Source: Streptomyces sp. Tue6028 (lineage in GTDB: Bacteria > Actinomycetota > Actinomycetes > Streptomycetales > Streptomycetaceae). Taken from it: DNA of 64,000 nucleotides. The position numbers and the translations under genes are program-made. Below, one piece after another: positions 1 through 8,311 of the stretch. The notes beneath the pieces were generated by a model, which worked only from the letters and a program-made list of their open reading frames with translations, had not been told where the DNA came from and searched no databases. The stretch covers positions 1-64,000 of the forward strand of contig NZ_MLCE01000036.1 in NCBI RefSeq assembly GCF_002300165.1, read 5' to 3'. The number at the start of each line of letters is the position of its first letter. Within the stretch, counting starts at the first letter, position 1.

Positions 1-576
1 CTGCGCCGCAGCCACCCGGCGATCACGGTCACCACCCGGGAGGGCGCCACCCCCGTCCTGGTCCGGGCGCTGCGGGCCGGCACCCTGGACCTGGCGCTGC
101 TCGCCTCCGCACCGCCGTTCCGCCCCTTCGACACGGAGACGCCCCCGCTGGTCCTGCGCACGCTCACCGAACGCAGTCTGCGGCTCGCGGTGCCCGTCAA
201 CCACCCGCTCGCCGCGAGCGACCACGTCGACGTCGCCGACCTGCGCGGACAGCGCTGGATCGCCGGCCCGTCCGCCGGTGAGGAGAAACTCATGGGCGTC
301 TGGCCCGGCCTGGACGAACGCCCCGAGATCGCGCACACCGCCCGTGACTGGCTGGCCAAGCTGCACCTCGTCGCGGCCGGCTGCGGCCTGACCACCGTGC
401 CCGCCGCACTGGCTCCGGCCGCCCCGCCCGGCGTCCGGATCGTGACGGTGCACGGGGGCCCAGAGGAGCGGCGCCGACTCGTCCTGGCCCGCCTCCCGCG
501 CCCCCTGCCGGAACCGGCGGCACGCCTGGCCGACGCACTGCGGGCCGCGGCCGCCGACCTGCACGGCGGGGACTGA
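1..576 (+). CDS. LysR-type transcriptional regulator, C-terminal fragment (cut by window edge)
   Basis: Open from base 1 in frame 1 to a TGA at 574-576, giving 191 residues with no start inside the window. The visible part is the effector-binding domain of a LysR-family regulator: an early segment of the type DLALLASAPP, then 'LRLAVPVNHPLA' (the usual 'hinge' phrase before the second subdomain) and 'VAAGCGLTTVPAAL', typical of the family's C-terminal fold. The N-terminal helix-turn-helix lies upstream of the window. The target genes cannot be told from here. The family call is good; the ligand is unknown. Confidence 0.85.
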   Translation: MRRSHPAITVTTREGATPVLVRALRAGTLDLALLASAPPFRPFDTETPPLVLRTLTERSLRLAVPVNHPLAASDHVDVADLRGQRWIAGPSAGEEKLMGVWPGLDERPEIAHTARDWLAKLHLVAAGCGLTTVPAALAPAAPPGVRIVTVHGGPEERRRLVLARLPRPLPEPAARLADALRAAAADLHGGD

Positions 577-707
577 CCGCCCCCCGCCCGCACGGTTCCG
601 CGCCCCGGACCGGCGGAGGCGGCCGTCACGACGTGTGCACGGCCATCCACGCACGTGCGGTAGGGTTTACCTGCACGATCACCCGGGGCAGCCCGGGTGG
701 GACGCAT

Positions 708-781
<74 letters not shown>

Positions 782-787
782 CAGCAT

Positions 788-825
788 GAAGGGCCTTCGC
801 GGGCGGAAGTCCGCGGGGGCCCTTC
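788..825 (+). terminator. Terminator after tRNA-Pro
   Basis: GAAGGGCC (788-795) pairs with GGCCCTTC (818-825), and an inner CGCGG/CCGCG stem extends the hairpin. It starts seven bases after the tRNA. Confidence 0.8.
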
Positions 826-829
826 GCAC

Positions 830-1224
830 GTCGTCATCCGGCCTGGCGTCGGCCTTGCCTCCGCACCGCCCGAACCCGTCGCGATCGCCCCGTCCGGCGC
901 ACTGCTGACGGCCGGACACACGGGACATCCACGGAGCTGCCCCGGTCCACCCGTGGACGCACCGGAGGGCGAGGTGCCGATGGCCGAGAAAAATGCTTGG
1001 CCCGGCCAGGTGCCCTCGCGGGAAAATGCGATGTCCGACCTGCCTGTACGCGCACATCGCCGTCCCCGAGAGCCTCGTGGGGGTCCGTCGACGTGCCCGC
1101 CGGTCGGAGGGCGCCCCGGCAGGGGCGCTCACCCGGACCGCAGTTCCGCACGGGCACTCCCCAGGCGACCGCAGCTCCGCGGGAGCTCCCGTGGCGGGCT
1201 GCCACACGACGACACAGGGTTGGG
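830..1224. other. Intergenic stretch without a convincing gene
   Basis: About 395 bases between the tRNA terminator and the ABC exporter. Short overlapping frames exist, including one starting MAEKNAWPGQ near 980 behind a GGAGGG-like stretch, but none has a family signature. Two A-rich patches (GAGAAAAATGC near 987 and GGGAAAATGCG near 1020) may be promoter elements. Confidence 0.4.
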
Positions 1225-3039
1225 ATGGGATCGCCTGAATCGCGCGAGGTCTCCCCGGGTAGGGGCTCGGTGCTCCTCGCCCTTCGCTACTACGGACGGG
1301 AGTTGGCCCGGCTCCGGCCGCTGACGCTCCCCGCCATGCTGCTGCCGGCGCTCGGCAACATCGGCATCAACTACGTGGCGCCGCTGGTCGTCGCGAAGCT
1401 CGTCGGCCGGATCGCCGACGACGCCGACACCGGCTTCGGCTCCACACTGCCCTACGTCCTCGGCTTCGCCGGAGTGCTGCTGCTCGCCGAGACGTTCTGG
1501 CGCATCGGACTGCACTGCCTGAACCGTCTCGCCGCCCACGGCGTCGAGCGGCTCTACGTGATCGGCATGGACGAGCTGTTCGCCAAGGACGCCGCGTTCT
1601 TCCACGACAACTTCGCCGGGGCGCTGACCAAGCGGGTCCTGAGCTTCGCCTCCCGCTTCGAGGAGTTCGTCGACACCATGACCTTCCAGGTGGTGGGCAG
1701 GTTCGTGCCCCTGCTGTTCGGGTCGGTCGTGCTCTGGCGCTACGAACCGCTGCTCGTCGTCGGGCTCCTGCTGATGATCGCGCTGACCGCTCTGTGCGCA
1801 GCGCCCCTCATCCGCCGCCGGCAGTCTCTCGTCGACCAGCGCGAGGAGGCGATCGCCCGGGTGTCCGGCCATGTCGCCGACAGCCTGATGAACATGGACA
1901 CGGTCCGCGCCTTCGCGGCCGAGGAGCGCGAGGCCGCCGAGCACCGCTCCCGCGTCGCGACGTCACGGCGGCTCACCCTGCGGTCGTGGGACTACGGCAA
2001 CCTGCGCATCGACACGTTCGTCGCGCCGATGTCCGTGCTGACCAATGCGCTGGGTCTGCTGCTCGCGGTCACGCTCAGCGGCAGCGGACAGGGCGTGGAG
2101 ACCGTCGTCGTCGCCTTCACGTACTACACGAACGCGACGCGGATCATGTTCGAGTTCAACCAGATCTACCGCCGCCTGGAGAGCTCGATGACGGAGGCCG
2201 CGCAGTTCACCGCACTGCTGCTGACACCGCCCACCGTGCTCGACCCGGCGACGCCGGAACCGCTGACGTCCCGGGCCTCGGACGTCCGCTTCGAGAAGGT
2301 GACGTTCGCCCACGCGGGTGCGGAGCCGCTCTTCGCCGACCTCGACCTGGCCGTGCACAGCGGGGCGAAGATCGGCCTCGTCGGCCGCTCCGGCGGCGGG
2401 AAGACCACGCTCACCCGGCTGCTGCTGCGGATGACCGACATCGACGGCGGACGGATCCTGATCGGTGGTCAGGACATCAGCAGACTGCGCCAGGCCGACC
2501 TGCGGAGCCTGATCGCCTATGTGCCGCAGGACCCGGCGATGTTCCACCGCACGCTGCGGGACAACATCGTGTTCGCCCGCCCCGACGCCACCGACGCCGA
2601 GATGCGCCGCGCGGCCGAGGCGGCCCATGTGACGGAGTTCGCCGACGCGCTGCCGGACGGCTTCGACACGATGGTGGGTGAGCGCGGCGTCAAGCTGTCC
2701 GGGGGCCAGCGCCAGCGGGTCGCCCTCGCCAGGGCGATCCTGCGCGACGCCCCGATCCTGCTGCTCGACGAGGCGACCAGCGCACTGGACTCGGAGAGCG
2801 AGATCCTCGTGCAGGAGGCGCTGTGGCGGCTCATGGAGGGGCGGACCACGCTCGTGGTGGCGCACCGGCTGAGCACGGTCGCCGCGATGGACCGGCTCGT
2901 CGTCCTGGACCGGGGGCGGATCGTGGAGCAGGGCACCCACCAGGAGCTGCTCGCCTCCGAGGGCGCCTACGCGAAGCTCTGGCAGCACCAGTCGGGCGGC
3001 TTCCTCGACGACAGCCCGGCACGCGCCGACCTGCGCTGA
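1225..3039 (+). CDS. ABC exporter, fused membrane and ATPase domains
   Basis: A 604-residue half-transporter of the MsbA/multidrug type. Residues of about 20-310 form the six-helix membrane domain. The ATPase domain follows with Walker A 'GRSGGGKTT' (about residue 388), Q-loop 'YVPQDP', signature 'LSGGQRQRVALARA' (about 491), Walker B 'ILLLDEATSALD' and H-loop 'VVAHRLST'. I chose ATG 1225 because the membrane domain starts soon after and the longer frame upstream shows no conserved sequence; the ribosome site (AGGGTTGGG) is weak. The gene stands alone, ending in a tandem-repeat/terminator region shared with the convergent pigment hydroxylase. The substrate is unknown. It probably works as a homodimer. 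Confidence 0.88.
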   Translation: MGSPESREVSPGRGSVLLALRYYGRELARLRPLTLPAMLLPALGNIGINYVAPLVVAKLVGRIADDADTGFGSTLPYVLGFAGVLLLAETFWRIGLHCLNRLAAHGVERLYVIGMDELFAKDAAFFHDNFAGALTKRVLSFASRFEEFVDTMTFQVVGRFVPLLFGSVVLWRYEPLLVVGLLLMIALTALCAAPLIRRRQSLVDQREEAIARVSGHVADSLMNMDTVRAFAAEEREAAEHRSRVATSRRLTLRSWDYGNLRIDTFVAPMSVLTNALGLLLAVTLSGSGQGVETVVVAFTYYTNATRIMFEFNQIYRRLESSMTEAAQFTALLLTPPTVLDPATPEPLTSRASDVRFEKVTFAHAGAEPLFADLDLAVHSGAKIGLVGRSGGGKTTLTRLLLRMTDIDGGRILIGGQDISRLRQADLRSLIAYVPQDPAMFHRTLRDNIVFARPDATDAEMRRAAEAAHVTEFADALPDGFDTMVGERGVKLSGGQRQRVALARAILRDAPILLLDEATSALDSESEILVQEALWRLMEGRTTLVVAHRLSTVAAMDRLVVLDRGRIVEQGTHQELLASEGAYAKLWQHQSGGFLDDSPARADLR

Positions 3040-3060
3040 CCACGGGAGGCGGAGGCCGCA

Positions 3061-3172
3061 CAAGCACGGCCGTACACGTGAGGCCGTACAAGCACGGCCG
3101 TACACGGGAGGCCGTACAAGCACGGCCGTACACGGGAGGCCGTACAAGCACGGCCGTACACGGGAGGCCGTG
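3061..3172. repeat. Four tandem copies of a 28-bp repeat
   Basis: Units at 3061-3088, 3089-3116, 3117-3144 and 3145-3172. Each begins CAAGCACGGCCGTACACG and continues GGAGGCCGTA; the copies differ at one or two bases. The core ACGGCCGT is self-complementary. The last copy supplies the left arm of the terminator at 3160-3199, so the array looks like repeated duplication of one terminator arm. Confidence 0.95.
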
Positions 3173-3199
3173 CCGGACTGCTCCGGCACGGCCTCCCGT
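3160..3199. terminator. Bidirectional terminator between convergent genes
   Basis: A perfect 17-bp stem: ACGGGAGGCCGTGCCGG (3160-3176), loop ACTGCT, CCGGCACGGCCTCCCGT (3183-3199). It lies between the ABC exporter ending at 3039 and the hydroxylase ending at 3231. Upstream repeat units carry about 12 bases of the same left arm and could pair with the single right arm instead. Confidence 0.9.
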
Positions 3200-3230
3200 T
3201 CCTTGTCACGCCGCAGGGCGTGACCGAGGG

Positions 3231-5126
3231 TCAGCGGCGGTCCAGGACCGCCGCGAGAACCTCACGCAGTGCCGTCGCGGGATCCGCCACCGCTCCTTCC
3301 GAGCGCCAGGCGACGAATCCGTCCGGACGGACCAGCACCGCACCGTCCGCGGTGACGCCATGGACCGCGGCCCAGTCGGCGTCGCCCTCCGGGATCAGCT
3401 CCGCGTCGCGGCCCGCGCCGACCCGGTACGACTCGAGCGGCACGGACATCCGCCGTGCGACCTCCTTCGCCGCGGCGTGCCAGTCGCAGGCGCCGCCCGC
3501 CGCGCTCAGCAGCACCGGCGTCCGCTCGTACAGGTCGAGGGTGGAGACCCTCGCACCGGAGCTGTCGAGCCACATGTGGGGCGCGCGGCTGCCGGGCTCG
3601 CCGTTCAGACGCATGCCCTCGGGCACGATCGGCAGCGCCGGGTCGGCACCGAGGACCGCGCCTCGCGGGTACCGGTAGGCCAGCGCCACGTTGAGGATCC
3701 CGCCACCGGGTCCACCGGGTCCACCGGGTCCACCGGGTCCGCCGGGTCCGCCGGGTCCGCCGGGTCCACCGGGTCCACCGGGTCCACCGGGACCGCCCGG
3801 TCCCCCCGGACCACGGCCGGCAGCCGCACCGGGGCCGCCGGGTCCGCCAGGCCCGCCAGGCCCGCCCGGTCGTCCCGGACCACGGCCGGCAGCCGCGCCA
3901 GGTCCGCCAGGTCCGCCCTGGCCGGAGGGCGCACCGGGACCACCCGGGCCCGCGGGGCCGCCGACTCCGGGCTCGGGCGTGTAGCCGGGGTGGCTGTGCT
4001 CGACCGAACGGGACGAGGCCCGCGCGCTCGTCGCCTGCGCGACCGGACGGCGTTCGGCGTCGTAGGACGTGAGCAGCTCGGGACCGGCCCAGCCGCCCAG
4101 TACCGCGGCCAGCTTCCAGGCCAGGTTGTGGGCGTCCTGGATACCGGTGTTCGAGCCGAAGGCGCCGGTCGGGGACATCTCGTGGGCCGAGTCGCCCGCG
4201 AGGAACACCCGCCCCTCCCCGTACCGTTCGGCGACCCGCTCGGCCGCGTGCCAGGCGGCCCTGCCGGTGATCTCCACATCGAGGTCCGGTACGCCCACGG
4301 CCCGCCTGATGTGGTCCGCGCACCGCTCGTCGGTGAACTCCTCCAGCGTCTCGCCGTGTTCGGGGTGCCAGGGAGCGTGGAAGACCCAGTGCTCCTTGTT
4401 GTCGACCGGAAGCAGAGCGCCGTCGGCGTTCTCGCTGGTCAGGTAGCACACGATGAAGCGCCGGTCGCCGACGAAGTCCGCGAGGCGGCGCGAGGTGAAG
4501 GTGACGCTCACGTTGTGGAACAGGTCACCCGGGCCGGTGTGCCCGATGCCCAGGCTCTCCCGGATCGGGCTGCGCGGACCGTCCGCGGCGACGAGATAGT
4601 CCGCGCGGATGGTCGTGTGCTCGCCCGACTCGCGGCTCTTCACCCGGGCGGTGACCCCGTCCGCGTCCTGCTCGAACGACATCAACTCCGTGGAGTAGCG
4701 CAGGTCTCCGCCCAGCTCCCGGGCACTGCGCAGCAACACCGGCTCGAGGTCGTTCTGGCTGCACAGGCACCACGCCGCGGGGCTGAAGCGGGCGAGGCCG
4801 CCACCCGGGTCGATCTGCTTGAACAGCCACTCACCGGCATCGCCCACCAGGCTCGGGGTCTGCATGATGCCGTGGTTCTCCGCCAGGATCGACGCGGCCT
4901 CCTCGATGCGCCGCTGCACCCCGGCCACCCGGAACAGCTCCATCGTGCGCACGTTGTTGCCGCGCCCGCGGGGATGGATCGACGTCCCCGAATGGCGCTC
5001 GACAAGGGTGTGCGGCACACCCAGACGCCCCAGGAACAACGAGGTGGACAGCCCCACAAGGGATCCGCCGACGATGAGGACGGGCGTGTGGTGACCGACC
5101 TCGCCGGCCTCTTCCAATCGGTTCAT
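3231..5126 (-). CDS. whiE-ORFVIII: FAD-dependent aromatic polyketide hydroxylase (WhiE-ORFVIII type) with collagen-like insertion
   Basis: A 631-residue flavoprotein hydroxylase of the PHBH-fold polyketide class. The N-terminus has the FAD loop 'GGSLVGLSTSLFLGRLG' (about 20-36), then 'GRGNNVRTMEL', 'YLVAADGPRSPIRESLGI' and 'RVFLAGDSAHEMSPTGAFG' (FAD ribityl motif). A C-terminal thioredoxin-like domain begins after about residue 476. Between the two domains, residues of about 386-475 are almost pure Gly-Gly-Pro/Gly-Pro repeats with two GAAAGRGPG interruptions. The start is ATG 5126 behind GGAGGCGATCA. It is divergent from the SchA/CurD gene, exactly as ORFVIII is arranged in the S. coelicolor whiE spore-pigment locus, so it probably hydroxylates the pigment polyketide. 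Related hydroxylases are usually near 500-560 residues; the repeat explains the excess. Confidence 0.88.
   Translation of the reverse strand: MNRLEEAGEVGHHTPVLIVGGSLVGLSTSLFLGRLGVPHTLVERHSGTSIHPRGRGNNVRTMELFRVAGVQRRIEEAASILAENHGIMQTPSLVGDAGEWLFKQIDPGGGLARFSPAAWCLCSQNDLEPVLLRSARELGGDLRYSTELMSFEQDADGVTARVKSRESGEHTTIRADYLVAADGPRSPIRESLGIGHTGPGDLFHNVSVTFTSRRLADFVGDRRFIVCYLTSENADGALLPVDNKEHWVFHAPWHPEHGETLEEFTDERCADHIRRAVGVPDLDVEITGRAAWHAAERVAERYGEGRVFLAGDSAHEMSPTGAFGSNTGIQDAHNLAWKLAAVLGGWAGPELLTSYDAERRPVAQATSARASSRSVEHSHPGYTPEPGVGGPAGPGGPGAPSGQGGPGGPGAAAGRGPGRPGGPGGPGGPGGPGAAAGRGPGGPGGPGGPGGPGGPGGPGGPGGPGGPGGPGGPGGGILNVALAYRYPRGAVLGADPALPIVPEGMRLNGEPGSRAPHMWLDSSGARVSTLDLYERTPVLLSAAGGACDWHAAAKEVARRMSVPLESYRVGAGRDAELIPEGDADWAAVHGVTADGAVLVRPDGFVAWRSEGAVADPATALREVLAAVLDRR
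3700..3972 (-). repeat. Coding 9-bp tandem repeat (collagen-like Gly-Gly-Pro tract)
   Basis: On the plus strand the unit is CCGGGTCCA/CCGGGTCCG, repeated about ten times in near-perfect register at 3708-3800, then degenerating. A longer block carrying CCACGGCCGGCAGCCGC occurs twice (about 3810 and 3880). The unit is a multiple of three, so copy-number change keeps the hydroxylase in frame. The frame is open throughout. Confidence 0.93.
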
Positions 5127-5361
5127 TGATCGCCTCCAGTGTCACCTGCGACACGAGTCAGGGATGGGGATGCAGGTTCCATGCCCTGTGCGGGCCCGTT
5201 CGCGCGGTCGGGGCACCCGGATGACACGCGGTTCACTCGTCCGCACCGTGGGGCTCGCGCACTTCGGGACTCCCACTAACGATCGGCTCATGGCGACCCC
5301 GGCCTTTCGGGTACGGCGGTCGTTCCTGACCAATCGTGAAAGAAGAGAAGAGGTGTGCCGG

Positions 5362-6486
5362 ATGACCACTTCGGGACGCATATCGCAGTCGGCGTTCGAC
5401 GGCTCCAGGCTTCGGGTGATCCTGCTGCTGGACCTGTACGAAGGTGCCCAGCAGCAATTCCTGGACGCGTACGAGCACATGCGCAACCAGGTCGCTTCGG
5501 TCCCCGGCCACATCAGCGACCAGCTCTGCCAGTCGATCGAGAACCCCTCGCAGTGGCTCATCACCAGTGAGTGGGAGAGCGCCCCGCCCTTCCTCGCCTG
5601 GGTGAACAGCGAGGAGCACGTCGAGACCGTACGGCCGATGCACAACTGCGTTCGGGACACCCGTTCGATGCGCTACAGCATTCTTCGGGAGACCAGCCCG
5701 AGCCAGCCGCACGAGGCGACGACGGGCAGGTCGGACATGCAGGTGGAGGCCCGCGTGGGTGACGGTGTGGCACGCCACGCCCTCACTTTCACCGTGAAGC
5801 CCGGTTCGGAGTCGAAGGTCGCCGAGATCCTCGCCGGATACCAGTCCCCCGAGGCACGGGTCGACGACACCACCCGGTTGCGCCGTACCTCTCTGTTCAT
5901 GCACGGCAACCGTGTCGTGCGTGCCGTGGAGGTCGAGGGCGACCTGCTCGTGGCCCTGCGTCACGTGGCGCGGCAGCCGGAGGTACGGGCGGTCGAGGAG
6001 GCCATCAACCCGTACCTGGAGCAGGAGCGGGACCTGACCGACGACGACTCGGCGCGGGTCTTCTTCACCCGGGCGGCGCTCCCCGCGGTGCACCACGTGG
6101 TGTCCGGCGGGCCGGCCCCGGCCGATCTGCGGCGCCACGCGCTGTTCTACCCGGCCAAGCGGGGCTGCGGGATGGACCTCGCCCGGCTCCTCGCCCACCA
6201 GGACGAGGCGGCGGCGGACGACCCGAAGAGCCCCGTGTACGGCAGCACCGTGTTCCAGCGGGACGACATCGTCGTCCGTCTGATCGACGTCGTGGGCGAC
6301 TTCGACGCCGACCCCGTCGCCTCCCTCGGCCTCAAGGGCCAGAAGAAGGCGGCGGAGCTGGAGCGACTCCTCGACGGTGCGGCCATCGGCGTCGAGGGCT
6401 CCCTGGAGACGGAACGCAACATCAACCGCCTCCTGTCGCACGCCGACATGCTGCCCATCACCGACCGCAGCTCGGCCGACTCCTGA
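5362..6486 (+). CDS. whiE-ORFI: SchA/CurD-like pigment biosynthesis protein (WhiE-ORFI type)
   Basis: 374 residues. The first 110 look like a ferredoxin-like/ABM fold (RVILLLDLYEGAQQQFL, then WLITSEWESAPPF). Two SchA/CurD-like modules follow, 'RHALTFTVKPGSESKVAEIL' to about residue 245 and 'RRHALFYPAKRGCG' to about 350. I start at ATG 5362 because an AGAGG ribosome site precedes it and the frame upstream is not conserved-looking. First gene of the seven-gene pigment operon, divergent from the hydroxylase. The biochemical role of ORFI is not established; proteins of this kind occur in spore-pigment and curamycin clusters. Confidence 0.85.
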   Translation: MTTSGRISQSAFDGSRLRVILLLDLYEGAQQQFLDAYEHMRNQVASVPGHISDQLCQSIENPSQWLITSEWESAPPFLAWVNSEEHVETVRPMHNCVRDTRSMRYSILRETSPSQPHEATTGRSDMQVEARVGDGVARHALTFTVKPGSESKVAEILAGYQSPEARVDDTTRLRRTSLFMHGNRVVRAVEVEGDLLVALRHVARQPEVRAVEEAINPYLEQERDLTDDDSARVFFTRAALPAVHHVVSGGPAPADLRRHALFYPAKRGCGMDLARLLAHQDEAAADDPKSPVYGSTVFQRDDIVVRLIDVVGDFDADPVASLGLKGQKKAAELERLLDGAAIGVEGSLETERNINRLLSHADMLPITDRSSADS

Positions 6487-6554
6487 CGGACAAAGGCGGC
6501 CCCGCACCGGGGCCGCCCCACCCGTCCGTCACTGCAACACCGGAGGGAAGAACC

Positions 6555-7037
6555 ATGATCAAGAAGCATCCACGCATCGTGGACCTGAGCGAGACAGAAC
6601 CCAACACCAGGCGCGGCGGCGACATCCGGGCCATGCTCACGCCCGCCACCGCCGGCTCCACCAGCGGCTTCATGGGGCTGGCCATCATCCAGCCCGGTGA
6701 GCGCATCGGCGAGCACTACCACCCGTACTCCGAGGAGTTCGTGTACGTCGTCAACGGCAAGCTGGAGGTGGACCTGGACGACGAGGCGTTCGCGCTGCAG
6801 CCCGAGCAGGGCCTCCTGATCCCGATCAACATGCGGCACCGCTTCCGCAACGTCGGCGACACCGAAGCCCGCATGGTCTTCCACCTGGGCCCGCTCGCTC
6901 CCCGTCCGAGCCTCGGCCACGTCGACACGGAAGAGACCGACGACGCCGTGTCCGGCCGCGCGATGGCCACCGCCGGAGCGGACCTGTCCGCGCCAGACAA
7001 CGGACGGCCGTCCGAGCGAAGTGGGGCCATAAAGTGA
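6555..7037 (+). CDS. whiE-ORFII: Cupin-domain polyketide protein (WhiE-ORFII type)
   Basis: 160 residues forming one cupin barrel. Motif 1 is 'GEHYHPYSEEFVYVVNGKLEV' with its two His and the Glu ligands; motif 2 is 'NMRHRFRNVGDTEARMVFHLG'. ATG 6555 follows GGAGGGAAGAACC, an excellent ribosome site. The stop TGA overlaps the GTG start of KS-alpha (GTGA), so translation is probably coupled. By position and family it matches whiE ORFII, thought to help fold or cyclise the nascent polyketide; direct biochemical proof is lacking. Confidence 0.88.
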   Translation: MIKKHPRIVDLSETEPNTRRGGDIRAMLTPATAGSTSGFMGLAIIQPGERIGEHYHPYSEEFVYVVNGKLEVDLDDEAFALQPEQGLLIPINMRHRFRNVGDTEARMVFHLGPLAPRPSLGHVDTEETDDAVSGRAMATAGADLSAPDNGRPSERSGAIK

Positions 7038-8311
7038 CCCGGCGGGTGGCCGTCACCGGTATCGGTGTGGTCGCTCCGGGCGGCACCGGAGCGACGGCGT
7101 TCTGGGACCTCCTCGCCAACGGCCGCACCGCGACCCGCGGCATCACGCTGTTCGATCCGGCGGGTCTGCGCTCGCGCATAGCCGCCGAATGCGACTTCGA
7201 CCCGCTCGAGCAGGGCTTCGACCCCGACCTGCGAGACCACGCCGACCGGTACATACAGTTCGCCGTGGTCGCCGCCCGGGAAGCCGTACGCGACTCCGGA
7301 CTCGACACCGGCCAGGAGAACCCCTGGCGCGTAGGCGTCTCACTGGGCAGCGCCGTCGGCGGCACCACCCGCCTGGAACACGACTACGTGCTGGTCAGCG
7401 AGCGGGGCCGACGGTGGGACGTGGACCACCGCACGGCCGAGCCGCAGCTGCACAAGGCGTTCTCGCCCAGCACGCTCGCCTCCGTCGTGGCCGAGCAGTT
7501 CGGTGCCCAGGGGCCCGTCCAGACCGTCTCCACCGGATGCACGTCCGGACTCGACGCGGTCGGCTACGCCTTCCACACCATCGAGGAGGGCCGTGCGGAC
7601 GTCTGCATAGCCGGCGCGTCCGACTCCCCGATATCCCCGATCACCATGGCCTGCTTCGACGCCATCAAGGCGACGTCGCCGAACAACGACGACCCGGAGC
7701 ACGCCTCCCGGCCCTTCGACGCGCACCGCAACGGCTTCGTCATGGGTGAGGGCGGCGCCGTCCTCGTCCTGGAGGAGTACGGGCACGCCCGTGCCCGCGG
7801 CGCGCACATCTACTGCGAGATAAGCGGCTACGCCACCTACGGCAACGCCTACCACATGACCGGTCTGACCAGCGAGGGACTGGAGATGGCCCGGGCGATC
7901 GACACCACGCTCGACCAGGCCCGTCTCGACCCCACCCTGATCGACTACGTCAACGCGCACGGTTCCGGCACCCGGCAGAACGACCGGCACGAGACCGCGG
8001 CGGTCAAGCGGTCCCTGGGTGCCCACGCCTACGACACGCCCATGAGCTCCATCAAATCCATGGTGGGGCACTCGCTCGGCGCGATCGGCGCGATCGAGGT
8101 GGTCGCCTGCGTCCTGGCACTGAAGAACCAGGTGGTGCCGCCGACGGCGAACTACGAGACCCCCGACCCCGAGTGCGATCTGGACTACGTGCCGCGCAAC
8201 GCACGTCCGCGGAAGCTGAACAACGTGCTCTCCGTGGGCAGCGGATTCGGCGGCTTCCAGTCCGCGGTGCTCCTGACCGGGCCGGGCGGGAGGAGCGGGA
8301 GGACAAGATGA
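7034..8311 (+). CDS. whiE-ORFIII: Ketosynthase alpha of type II (spore-pigment) PKS
   Basis: 425 residues, starting GTG at 7034 and overlapping the cupin gene. The catalytic triad is complete and at the canonical numbering: Cys169 in 'VSTGCTSGLD', His309 in 'NAHGSGT' and His346 in 'MVGHSLGAIGA'. It elongates malonyl units on the ACP as a heterodimer with the chain length factor encoded next. Its stop overlaps the downstream ATG (ATGA), as usual for KS-alpha/CLF pairs made in equal amounts. Confidence 0.96.
   Translation: MTRRVAVTGIGVVAPGGTGATAFWDLLANGRTATRGITLFDPAGLRSRIAAECDFDPLEQGFDPDLRDHADRYIQFAVVAAREAVRDSGLDTGQENPWRVGVSLGSAVGGTTRLEHDYVLVSERGRRWDVDHRTAEPQLHKAFSPSTLASVVAEQFGAQGPVQTVSTGCTSGLDAVGYAFHTIEEGRADVCIAGASDSPISPITMACFDAIKATSPNNDDPEHASRPFDAHRNGFVMGEGGAVLVLEEYGHARARGAHIYCEISGYATYGNAYHMTGLTSEGLEMARAIDTTLDQARLDPTLIDYVNAHGSGTRQNDRHETAAVKRSLGAHAYDTPMSSIKSMVGHSLGAIGAIEVVACVLALKNQVVPPTANYETPDPECDLDYVPRNARPRKLNNVLSVGSGFGGFQSAVLLTGPGGRSGRTR

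Noticed and set aside
2823..5129. A 768-codon plus-strand frame opposite the FAD hydroxylase
   Set aside because: The minus-strand frame has FAD motifs and a good ribosome site; this one is its antisense shadow including the repeat tract.
5309..5314. GGGTAC as a sigma-F/sigma-B type -10 for the pigment operon
   Set aside because: No matching GTTT-like -35 at the right distance; too short to support alone.
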